Assembly: GCF_019041915.1 (NCBI RefSeq)
Contig: NZ_JAHPYF010000003.1
Span: 176,279-240,278, forward strand
Reading direction: 5' to 3'
Source of the DNA: Collinsella sp. MSK.8.10
GTDB lineage: Bacteria > Actinomycetota > Coriobacteriia > Coriobacteriales > Coriobacteriaceae
Length of the DNA stretch: 64,000 bases
Each line of letters begins with the position of its first letter. Position 1 is the stretch's first letter. Shown here in pieces: positions 1 to 6,479 of this stretch. The translations under genes and the position numbers were made by a program. The notes under the pieces are model-generated. The model was not told where the DNA came from. It saw only the letters and a program-made list of their open reading frames with translations, and did no database searches.

Positions 1-720
1 CTGGGCGTTGAGGTTGCCGGCCAGATTCTGGCGGGCGGCGCCGACAAGTGCGTCGAGGCGGGTTGCTCCATCGCGGGCGGCCACACCATCAACGACGACG
101 AGCCCAAGTACGGTCTGTCCGTGAGCGGCTTTGTGCCACTCGACCGTATGCTCGCCAACAGCGGCGCGCACGTGGGCGATGTTCTGCTGCTGACCAAGGC
201 GATCGGCTCGGGCATCATCACCACGGCCATTAAGGGCGAGCTTATCGAGCAGGACGAGGCTAGCCCGATGTTTGACTCGATGCGCACCCTCAACGAGGCG
301 CCGATTCGTCTGGCCGAGGGACTCGAGCTTCACGGCTGCACCGACATTACGGGCTTTGGCCTGATCGGGCATGCGTGCGAGATGGCCGAGGGCTCGGGCG
401 TGCAGATTGAACTTGCGTCGGGGGCGGTGCCGCTCTTTGACCAGGTGCTCGATATGGCGCGTCTGGGCATTATCCCCGCGGGCTCCTACCGCAACCAAGA
501 CTTCTTTGGCCCGCGTGTGGCTGCCGACGAAGACTTGGAGCTGGGCATGTTGGATGCACTGTACGATCCGCAGACTTCGGGCGGTTTGCTTATTGCGGCG
601 CCCGCGGCGGATGTGGATGAGCTTGCGCGTCGTCTGCATGCTGAGGGACGTATCGCCGCCGTCGTCGGTCGCGTGTGCGAGCCGGTGCCAGGCGGCCCTG
701 CCGTCCACGTTGCCCGTTAA
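1..720 (+). CDS. selD: selenide, water dikinase SelD (5' end outside window)
   Basis: SelD makes selenophosphate from selenide and ATP; this is the selenium donor for Sec-tRNA synthesis. The frame is open from base 1 to the TAA at 718-720, giving the C-terminal 239 residues. The family signature GGHTINDDEPKYG is encoded near bases 70-112, and the C-terminal AIRS-type domain shows GLIGHACEMAEGSG and YDPQTSGGLL. The N-terminal catalytic Cys or Sec lies outside the window, so it cannot be said whether this SelD is itself a selenoprotein. The gene is followed, 57 bases on, by yedF, and it heads a selenium-handling cluster. Identification is secure from the motifs. Confidence 0.95.
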   Translation: MGVEVAGQILAGGADKCVEAGCSIAGGHTINDDEPKYGLSVSGFVPLDRMLANSGAHVGDVLLLTKAIGSGIITTAIKGELIEQDEASPMFDSMRTLNEAPIRLAEGLELHGCTDITGFGLIGHACEMAEGSGVQIELASGAVPLFDQVLDMARLGIIPAGSYRNQDFFGPRVAADEDLELGMLDALYDPQTSGGLLIAAPAADVDELARRLHAEGRIAAVVGRVCEPVPGGPAVHVAR

Positions 721-777
721 CGACACGTTTATTGAGCTATGTACCGTTCTAAAACGATTTATTCGAAAGGAAAAGCT

Positions 778-1404
778 ATGTCTACCAAAATTGAAGTCAA
801 TGCCATGGGCGATGCCTGCCCGCTGCCCGTCGTCAAGACGCTCAAGGCCCTCAAGCAGCTCGATGGCGAGGGCGCCGTCGTGACCTCGGTCGACAACGAG
901 ACCGCCGTCAAGAACATCTCCAAGATGGCGCAGGAGAAGGGCTGCACGGCCTCAGTCGAGAAGGTTTCTGACGCCGAGTGGCACGTGACCGTGGCGACCT
1001 CTGGCGCCGTTGCCGTGGCTGATCCCGAGCAGGATGGCGCTGCCTTCTGTGATGCCAGCGCCGGCAAGGGCAAGCTCGTCATTTCCGTCTACACCGACTG
1101 CATGGGCCGTGGCGACGACGAGCTGGGCCACAAGCTCATGAAGGCCTTCATCTTTGCCGTGACGCAGCAGGAGGAGCTGCCCGCGACTATGCTGTTCTAC
1201 AACGGCGGTGCCAAGCTCACCGTCGAGGGCTCTCCGGTGCTCGACGACCTGAAGGGCCTGGCCGAGCAGGGTGTCGAGATTCTCACCTGTGGTACCTGCC
1301 TGGACCACTATGGTATTAAGGACCAGCTTGCGGTGGGCGAGGTCACCAACATGTACGTGATCGTGGAGAAGATGGAGCAGGCCGTGCGCGTCGTGCGCCC
1401 GTAG
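778..1404 (+). CDS. yedF: sulfurtransferase-like selenium metabolism protein YedF
   Basis: The 208-residue protein has an N-terminal TusA-like domain with the CPxP motif (Cys14 in DACPLPVVK) and a C-terminal DsrE-like domain with a CGTC pair near residues 168-171. This two-domain form is the family described as selenium metabolism protein YedF, thought to carry selenium or sulfur as a persulfide-type adduct; its exact reaction is not known. The ATG at 778 is chosen because AAAGGA lies just upstream; an upstream in-frame ATG at 739 has no good ribosome binding site. It sits between selD and the DUF3343 gene, which supports a selenium rather than a tRNA-thiolation role. Confidence 0.88.
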   Translation: MSTKIEVNAMGDACPLPVVKTLKALKQLDGEGAVVTSVDNETAVKNISKMAQEKGCTASVEKVSDAEWHVTVATSGAVAVADPEQDGAAFCDASAGKGKLVISVYTDCMGRGDDELGHKLMKAFIFAVTQQEELPATMLFYNGGAKLTVEGSPVLDDLKGLAEQGVEILTCGTCLDHYGIKDQLAVGEVTNMYVIVEKMEQAVRVVRP

Positions 1405-1423
1405 CGTGTTGGTTGGAGTTGTC

Positions 1424-1675
1424 ATGAGGGAGAAGCGCCCGGCGCTTGTCATCACGTTTCCCACCACGGCGGCCGCCATGGGTTGCGAGTCCCTGTGCAT
1501 CGAGCGCGGCCTTCCCGGGCGAACGATTCCCGTGCCCGGGGAGGTCGCTGCCGGCTGTGGTCTGGCGTGGAAGGCGTTGCCTGCCGATGAGGAACTGCTG
1601 CGCGGCGAACTCGCCGCGGCGGGCGTTCCCACCGAGGGCTATACCGTGATTGATATGTGGGAGGTCGTGCGATGA
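1424..1675 (+). CDS. DUF3343 putative Se/S carrier protein
   Basis: An 83-residue protein of the DUF3343 family, which Pfam describes as a putative Se/S carrier. Conserved cysteines are seen in CESLC near the N-terminal third and in the glycine-rich AAGCGLAW. The ATG at 1424 is preferred over the in-frame GTG at 1406 because GGAG stands 5 bases before it. The stop overlaps the start of the cysteine desulfurase gene (ATGA), so the two are translationally coupled. Lying between yedF and a desulfurase, it probably passes selenium or sulfur between them; this is inferred from context. A second DUF3343 gene is found at 27968. Confidence 0.82.
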   Translation: MREKRPALVITFPTTAAAMGCESLCIERGLPGRTIPVPGEVAAGCGLAWKALPADEELLRGELAAAGVPTEGYTVIDMWEVVR

Positions 1676-2811
1676 TCTACCTGGATAACGCGGCGACGAC
1701 CATACACAAGCCGCAGACGGTCATCGATGCCGTGACGCAGGCGATGCGCTCGCTCGGCAATGCCGGGCGCGGTGCCACCTCGGGTGCCCTCGACGCGGCG
1801 CGTACCATCCACGGCTGCCGCGCCAAGCTTGCGCGTTTGCTGGGCTGCCCGCGTGCTGACCATGTCTGTTTTACGCCCAACTCCACCGCGGCGCTCAACA
1901 CCGTCATCAATGGCGTGGTGCGCCCCGGCGACCGTGTGGTCACGACGGTGCTCGAGCACAACTCCGTGCTGCGTCCGCTCAACCGCCTGGCGGCAGAGCA
2001 GGGCGTGACTGTTGAGCATGCGGGCTGTGACGCGAACGGCGTGCTCGACTACGACGAGCTCGAGCAGCTGGTCACGCCTGACACGCGTGCCGTAGTGGTG
2101 ACGCACGCCTCCAATGTGACCGGCAACTCGGTTGACATTGCACGCGTGGCTGCCATGGCCCATGCGGCCGGCGCGCTGGTGATCGTCGACGCCTCGCAGT
2201 CTGCCGGCGCGATGCATATCGATATGCAGGCCATGGGGCTCGACATTGTGTGCTTTACCGGCCATAAGGGGCTCATGGGACCTCAAGGCACCGGCGGCCT
2301 GGCCGTGGCGGAGGGCATTGACGTGGCTCCGTGGGCCATGGGCGGCACGGGCGTGCACAGCTTCGATGCGCTGCAGCCGCTTGAGTGGCCCACGCGCCTT
2401 GAGGCGGGTACGCTCAACGGTCACGGCATCGCGGGCCTTTCCGCAGGTCTCGACTTTATCGAGGCGCAAGGCGGGGTCGAGGCGATTGCGGCACACGAGC
2501 GAGCACTGGCGGATCGCTTCCTTGCCGGTGTGCGCGAGATTCCGGGGATTAAGCTCTATGGTGCCTTTGGCCAACCGACGCGCTCGGCGATCGTCTCGCT
2601 CAACGTGGGCGATATCGACTCTGCCGAGATCTCGGATGCACTCATGCAAGGGTGGGGGATTGCGACGCGCCCCGGCGCCCATTGCGCCCCGCTCATGCAC
2701 CGTGCGCTGGGGACCGAGCGTCAGGGTGTCGTTCGCTTCTCGTTTGGGTATTTCAACACGGACGAGGAAGTCGACACCGCGATTGACGCTTTGCGCGATT
2801 TAGCCTGCTAG
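1672..2811 (+). CDS. cysteine desulfurase / selenocysteine lyase-like aminotransferase class V
   Basis: A 379-residue PLP enzyme of aminotransferase class V. It begins with MIYLDNAATT, typical of this family, and carries the PLP-lysine region CFTGHKGLMGPQGTGG and the substrate-binding RPGAHCAPL near the C-terminus, where the Cys is the expected persulfide-forming residue. Such enzymes release sulfur or selenium from cysteine or selenocysteine. Overlap with the DUF3343 gene and closeness to selD and yedF point to delivery of selenium to SelD, but general sulfur transfer is not excluded. GGGAGG precedes the ATG; the in-frame GTG at 1657 lacks a good site. A strong terminator follows. Confidence 0.87.
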   Translation: MIYLDNAATTIHKPQTVIDAVTQAMRSLGNAGRGATSGALDAARTIHGCRAKLARLLGCPRADHVCFTPNSTAALNTVINGVVRPGDRVVTTVLEHNSVLRPLNRLAAEQGVTVEHAGCDANGVLDYDELEQLVTPDTRAVVVTHASNVTGNSVDIARVAAMAHAAGALVIVDASQSAGAMHIDMQAMGLDIVCFTGHKGLMGPQGTGGLAVAEGIDVAPWAMGGTGVHSFDALQPLEWPTRLEAGTLNGHGIAGLSAGLDFIEAQGGVEAIAAHERALADRFLAGVREIPGIKLYGAFGQPTRSAIVSLNVGDIDSAEISDALMQGWGIATRPGAHCAPLMHRALGTERQGVVRFSFGYFNTDEEVDTAIDALRDLAC

Positions 2812-2825
2812 AGCGTATATACTTG

Positions 2826-2855
2826 CGGGACGGGTCTTTTGCCCGTCCCGTTTTT
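2826..2855 (+). terminator. rho-independent terminator after the selenium operon
   Basis: A 9-bp perfect stem (CGGGACGGG paired with CCCGTCCCG) with a short loop is followed at once by a run of T. It closes the selD-yedF-DUF3343-desulfurase unit ahead of the transporter gene. Confidence 0.85.
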
Positions 2856-2878
2856 GTTTCGACCCGAAAGGTGTGTCT

Positions 2879-4237
2879 ATGGCCTCATCCGCCTCGCGTG
2901 GTCTGCGCTCCGACCATGTCGTTACCGTCGGCATCGCCCTGTTCTCGATGCTCTTTGGCGCCGGCAACCTTATCATTCCGCCGCTGCTGGCGCTGCAAGC
3001 AGGTTCAGCCACGCCGGTCGCCATGCTCGGCTTTCTCATCGCCGCCATCGGCCTGCCCGTCATGGGCTTTATCGCCGTGGCGCTTGCCGGAACGGCGCGC
3101 GAGCTTGCCGGCCGCGTGCACCCCAAGTTCGGTGAGTTCTTTGTTGCGGCGGTGTATCTGGCCATCGGCCCGTGCCTGGCCATTCCGCGTACGAGCTCCA
3201 CGGCCTTCGAGATGCTGGTGCCGCTGCTGCCCGAGGGCGTTTCGCTTGGCACGGCTCGTCTGGTGTTTGCCGTTGGCTTCTTTGTCGTCGCGTTTGCTCT
3301 CACGCTGCGCCCGGGTGTCATCACGCGCGTGCTCGGCCGCATTACGGGCCCCGCGCTCATTGCGCTCATCGTGTTGGTCGTGGGTGCCGCCGTGGTCTCG
3401 CCACTGGGACCGGCTGCCGCGCCTCAGGCTCCCTACGATGCAGGCGCCGCCGTGCAGGGCTTTTTGACTGGCTATCAGACCATGGACCTGCTCGCGTCGC
3501 TCGCCTTCGGCATCATCATCGCCGAGACCATCCACGAGTTGGGCGTTACCGACGATAGGCGCGTGGCCTTCGAGATCTCGCGTTCGGGTGTGATCGCCGG
3601 CGTGCTCATGGCCATCATCTACTGCGGCCTGGCGCTTGCCGGAATGCAACTCGGCACGGTTATGCCCGATGCCACCAACGGCGCTGCCATCCTCGCTCGT
3701 TCGGCCTCCATGCATTTTGGGCTTGCTGGCACGGTCGTGGTCTTCGCGATCTTTTTCCTCGCCTGCATGAACGTGTGCGTCGGTCTTATTAGCTGCTGCT
3801 CGCGCTATTTCTGTGAGACGTACGTAGTTGAAGGGGGAGCGGAGGCTTCCGAGGGGGCCATGCGCCGCCCCTTCGCGATCCTTGCCTTTGTGTTCGCGGC
3901 GTTTTCGTGCGTGCTCTCCAACGTGGGCCTCGATGTGATCCTTATGTTCTCGGTGCCCATGCTTAACGCCTTGTATCCCGTCGCCATCGTGCTGGTTCTC
4001 ATGGGTTTGGTACACGGCTTTTGCGACGCTCATCCGCAGGTGTGGGTCTGGGTTGGCGGTGTGGTTGCCGTGCAGAGCGTGATCACCTCGGTCCGCGATG
4101 CGTTCTTTGGGGGCACGTGGCTGCCGTTTGATGCGCTGCCGTTGGCGGATATCGGTGCCGCGTGGGCGCCGGTTGCCGTGGTGGCATTTGTGATCGGCCT
4201 GCTCCATAGTCGTTTTGTCGCACATTCGAGGAGCTAG
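2879..4237 (+). CDS. brnQ: branched-chain amino acid transport system carrier protein
   Basis: A 452-residue hydrophobic protein of the BrnQ (LIVCS) family, which imports leucine, isoleucine and valine with sodium or protons. Family hallmarks are the N-terminal MLFGAGNLIIPP segment and the GFLIAAIGLPVMG helix, followed by about 12 membrane segments over the usual length. The ATG at 2879 has AAAGG seven bases upstream; an in-frame GTG at 2873 overlaps this site and is less likely. The gene stands alone between a terminator and a tRNA promoter and has no evident link to the selenium genes. Confidence 0.92.
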   Translation: MASSASRGLRSDHVVTVGIALFSMLFGAGNLIIPPLLALQAGSATPVAMLGFLIAAIGLPVMGFIAVALAGTARELAGRVHPKFGEFFVAAVYLAIGPCLAIPRTSSTAFEMLVPLLPEGVSLGTARLVFAVGFFVVAFALTLRPGVITRVLGRITGPALIALIVLVVGAAVVSPLGPAAAPQAPYDAGAAVQGFLTGYQTMDLLASLAFGIIIAETIHELGVTDDRRVAFEISRSGVIAGVLMAIIYCGLALAGMQLGTVMPDATNGAAILARSASMHFGLAGTVVVFAIFFLACMNVCVGLISCCSRYFCETYVVEGGAEASEGAMRRPFAILAFVFAAFSCVLSNVGLDVILMFSVPMLNALYPVAIVLVLMGLVHGFCDAHPQVWVWVGGVVAVQSVITSVRDAFFGGTWLPFDALPLADIGAAWAPVAVVAFVIGLLHSRFVAHSRS

Positions 4238-4248
4238 GGTTTCTGCGC

Positions 4249-4278
4249 TTGCACAGGCGGGGAGTCTCCCCTATAATT
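4249..4278 (+). promoter_or_regulatory. sigma70-type promoter of the tRNA-Pro/tRNA-Gly operon
   Basis: TTGCAC (4249-4254) and a perfect TATAAT (4273-4278) are separated by 18 bases, about 50 bases before tRNA-Pro. Confidence 0.7.
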
Positions 4279-4328
4279 TCCTTCGCTTTGGGACACGCAA
4301 GGTTTAGACCTTAGCTGCTCAACACCTT

Positions 4329-4405
4329 CGGGACGTGGCGCAGTTTGGTAGCGCGCCTGCTTTGGGAGCAGGATGTCGCAGGTTCAAATCCTGTCGTCCC
4401 GACCA
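4329..4405 (+). tRNA. tRNA-Pro (anticodon TGG)
   Basis: A 77-base cloverleaf. The acceptor stem CGGGACG pairs with CGTCCCG, the anticodon loop is TTTGGGA between CCTGC and GCAGG, the T loop is TTCAAAT, and the 3' CCA is encoded. Confidence 0.96.
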
Positions 4406-4411
4406 TATCTT

Positions 4412-4485
4412 GCGGGCGTAGTTCAATGGTAGAACCCCAGCCTTCCAAGCTGATGACGCGGGTTCGATTCCCGTCGCCCGCTCCA
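4412..4485 (+). tRNA. tRNA-Gly (anticodon TCC)
   Basis: A 74-base cloverleaf, six bases after tRNA-Pro. GCGGGCG pairs with CGCCCGC, the anticodon is TCC in a CAGC/GCTG stem, the T loop is TTCGATT, and the 3' CCA is encoded. Confidence 0.96.
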
Positions 4486-4496
4486 TAGGATAGATG

Positions 4497-4534
4497 AATG
4501 GCTCTGGTTCCTTTTGGGACCAGAGCCATTTTCG
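4497..4534. terminator. terminator after the tRNA pair
   Basis: A near-perfect stem (AATGGCTCTGGTTCC with GGACCAGAGCCATT) around a TTTT loop, followed by TTTTCG. The stem is symmetric and may also stop transcription coming from the other strand. Confidence 0.8.
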
Positions 4535-4579
4535 TAAGTGTACGGGGTTACGGGAATCGATGCCGCCCCGCGCCCTAGC

Positions 4580-4650
4580 TAAGGTGCGGTTAAATAGTTT
4601 CTGAAAAGCTCGAATAAGCCTAAATCCAGGAACTATTTCACCGCAACTTA
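4580..4650. repeat. palindromic repeat, TTGCGGTGAAATA family, copy 1
   Basis: An inverted repeat of about 24 bases per arm with a 20-base loop. The outer sequence TTGCGGTGAAATAGTTCCTG (seen in the 3' arm as its complement) recurs at 44041-44107, and in part at 42188-42254. It has no T-run and no coding potential. It lies downstream of the toxin gene and of the tRNA operon. Confidence 0.75.
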
Positions 4651-4664
4651 GAAGGGGATGGGGG

Positions 4665-5141
4665 TTAGCTGCGGGATTGGTGGCGGAGTTTGTCGATGGT
4701 GGAGTCGGTGCTGCGGCTGCGGGATTCGGCGGCGCGGTCGCGGGCGTCGGCGGCGGTTTGGCGCTTGCGGCGGTAATCGATCATGCCTTGGATGATGGGC
4801 TTGCCAAAGCTCACGACATCATCGTTGTAGATGGCGGTTCGGGCTGCGAGGAGGCAGTCGGTAAAGTCCATATGGGTCTTGCCAAAGAGTTTGACGGCAA
4901 GGGCGACAACGGTGGGCTCGTCGACCATGACGTCATCGAGCAGCCTTTTCAAGGCCGCAGCAATCTCAACGCGGGGAACCTTATAGACGTCGCGCAGCGT
5001 GACCACGACGCGTGTGATGATTTCGGGGTAGACGCGAGCGGTGCGCGTGGCGATGACCTTGGCAGCGCGCGGTGACAGAACTTCGTCGTCGTCAAGCAGG
5101 TAGCGCAGGATGACGGTCTCGTCGATGATGGTGCTACTCAT
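4665..5141 (-). CDS. PIN-domain toxin (VapC-like)
   Basis: A 158-residue protein with a PIN-like fold: an early acidic residue in IIDETVILRYLLDDD, a central glutamate-containing helix and a late FTDCLLAA motif with an acidic residue, as expected of Mg-dependent ribonucleases that cleave tRNA or mRNA. The C-terminal 25 or so residues are basic and rich in Arg and Ser, longer than in many VapC toxins. Its start overlaps the end of the upstream antitoxin gene by 8 bases, the usual toxin-antitoxin coupling. The target RNA cannot be told from the sequence. Confidence 0.75.
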   Translation of the reverse strand: MSSTIIDETVILRYLLDDDEVLSPRAAKVIATRTARVYPEIITRVVVTLRDVYKVPRVEIAAALKRLLDDVMVDEPTVVALAVKLFGKTHMDFTDCLLAARTAIYNDDVVSFGKPIIQGMIDYRRKRQTAADARDRAAESRSRSTDSTIDKLRHQSRS

Positions 5142-5457
5142 GGATATCTACTTCCTCGGGACCCAAAATCGAATCGTCGCTTTCTGTAGCAAGGTACTCA
5201 ATCCAGGCATTGCGCTCCTCGGAGCGGCGATTGGGGTCCCCATATGCTTTGAGCGATCCATAGGCGGCGGTGCCGTCCTTTGAGCGCACGGCGACCGGCT
5301 GAAAGGGAAGCTTGCGCATCAAAATGCTCTGCGCGACAAATAAGCGGACAGCCTCGGCGAGCGATGTGCCCATGGCATCGTAGAGATGCTCGGCATGCTG
5401 CTTGTCTTCCTCGCGAATGCGCACCTGCAGGATGGCTCTTTTTTGAGTCGATGACAT
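5134..5457 (-). CDS. RelB/DinJ-type antitoxin
   Basis: A 107-residue protein with an N-terminal ribbon-helix-helix-like segment (ILQVRIREEDKQHAEHLYDAMG, residues about 8-29), a short form of the RelB/DinJ family that binds the operon promoter and neutralises the partner toxin. The ATG at 5457 follows AGGGGG and is preferred to an upstream in-frame start at 5523 that would lie at the promoter. The C-terminal half is acidic (ESDDSILGPEEVDIHE), as expected of a toxin-neutralising tail. The pairing of a RelB-type antitoxin with a PIN toxin is seen in other bacteria. Confidence 0.72.
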   Translation of the reverse strand: MSSTQKRAILQVRIREEDKQHAEHLYDAMGTSLAEAVRLFVAQSILMRKLPFQPVAVRSKDGTAAYGSLKAYGDPNRRSEERNAWIEYLATESDDSILGPEEVDIHE

Positions 5458-5523
5458 CACTGGCCCCCTTAATGAGCGTGCAATATAGTCGGTCAAATGC
5501 GGCACGTGCCGATACCTGAGCAT

Positions 5524-5551
5524 CTTATAACTATTACTTTATTTCGCTCAA
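5524..5551 (-). promoter_or_regulatory. promoter of the toxin-antitoxin pair
   Basis: On the minus strand TTGAGC (5551-5546) and TATAAG (5529-5524) are 16 bases apart, about 60 bases before the antitoxin start. Confidence 0.6.
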
Positions 5552-5680
5552 GTAAATAACCATTAACACGAATACAAGCGTAGTACATCCAAAATGAGAG
5601 TGCGTAAAAATCTCAGAGGTGTACGCATGTAATACACTCACCTTTATAGCTTATAGAGAATAATTCCAACCTGCCAAAAC

Positions 5681-5706
5681 CCCTGCAATACACCCGTATT
5701 GCAGGG
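5681..5706. promoter_or_regulatory. perfect 11-bp inverted repeat upstream of the formate hydrogenlyase operon
   Basis: CCCTGCAATAC and GTATTGCAGGG flank a 4-base spacer. It lies about 180 bases before the first fdh gene in an otherwise AT-rich gap and has no T-run. It could be a regulator binding site or a terminator end of the gap. The rest of the 5552-5770 gap shows nothing recognisable. Confidence 0.5.
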
Positions 5707-5805
5707 CGTATGCTCAAGTTTGCCACCTGCAACTGCGTATATTTAACCTGTATATCGTTGGAGGAATTCTATCGAAGTGCCTGTTTCGCCGCATGCACTC
5801 GATAC

Positions 5806-5874
5806 GCCGATGCCGGACCACGGGCGGTCCGGGGCAACGTCGGCAGGGTCTCTCCGGCATGGGATTCAGGAGGG
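5806..5874 (+). ncRNA. candidate cis-regulatory leader RNA of the formate dehydrogenase operon
   Basis: Two exclusive pairings are visible. In the first, GCCGA (5806-5810) and CCGGACC (5813-5819) pair with GGTCCGG (5826-5832) and TCGGC (5840-5844). In the second, ATGCCGGA (5810-5817) pairs perfectly with TCCGGCAT (5853-5860), just before the AGGAGGG ribosome binding site (5868-5874). Such switching is typical of riboswitches or attenuators. I could not assign it to a known class from memory; a molybdenum-cofactor type would suit the context. The stretch is also open in the frame of the next gene from GTG 5777. Confidence 0.45.
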
Positions 5875-5884
5875 AGTGAACAAC

Positions 5885-6403
5885 ATGGGCAATAAACGAG
5901 TCGTAGCCGATTCCTCACGTTGCATTGGGTGCCAAACCTGTATGGCGGCGTGCATCGAGGCACACGATATTCCCGGCAACATCGCCGCACCTCGCTTGCG
6001 CGTAACGCGCACCTACGAGATCTCCGCGCCGGTGGCATGTCACCACTGCGAGGACGCTCCGTGCGCGAAGGCCTGTCCTACGGGCGCCTTGTTCTTTGAT
6101 CCAAAGAACCATCGTATCGGCGTCAACGAGGACAACTGCATCGGCTGCAAGAGCTGCGTCATGGCATGCCCCTTTGGCGCCGTGAGCGTGGCGACCACGC
6201 AGGTCCCCGTCTTGATGGGCGACGTGCGCGTGGGTTCGCAGACCAAGAGCTTCGTGCTCAAGTGCGACCTGTGCGTGGACCGTCCCGGCGGTCCGGCGTG
6301 TGCCGAGGCGTGCCCGACCAAGGGCCTCACCCTGGTAGACGAGGAGCGCCTGGCGGAACTGACCGCCGAGCGTGCCCGCGCCACCATCGAAAACGAGGCG
6401 TAG
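5885..6403 (+). CDS. 4Fe-4S dicluster electron-transfer subunit (HydN/HycB-like)
   Basis: A 172-residue ferredoxin-type protein with four cysteine clusters: CIGCQTCMAAC, CHHCEDAPCAKACP, CIGCKSCVMACPFG and CDLCVDRPGGPACAEACP. Proteins of this type carry electrons from formate dehydrogenase to hydrogenase on the cytoplasmic face. The gene lies directly upstream of the formate dehydrogenase gene, so it is the likely immediate electron acceptor of that enzyme. The ATG at 5885 follows a strong AGGAGGGAG site; an in-frame GTG at 5777 would add 36 unconserved residues and overlap the folded leader. A second, similar subunit is encoded at 8781. Confidence 0.88.
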   Translation: MGNKRVVADSSRCIGCQTCMAACIEAHDIPGNIAAPRLRVTRTYEISAPVACHHCEDAPCAKACPTGALFFDPKNHRIGVNEDNCIGCKSCVMACPFGAVSVATTQVPVLMGDVRVGSQTKSFVLKCDLCVDRPGGPACAEACPTKGLTLVDEERLAELTAERARATIENEA

Positions 6404-6479
6404 GCGGGCGGCCATACAGGCCCAACGATTGTCAAATACGTACCGATTAATCGGTAGCAGAAAAAGGAAGGAGGGTGTC

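Noticed and set aside
4311..4529. 72-codon minus-strand frame over the tRNA pair
   Set aside because: It reads across tRNA-Pro and tRNA-Gly in antisense; such frames are a common false call.
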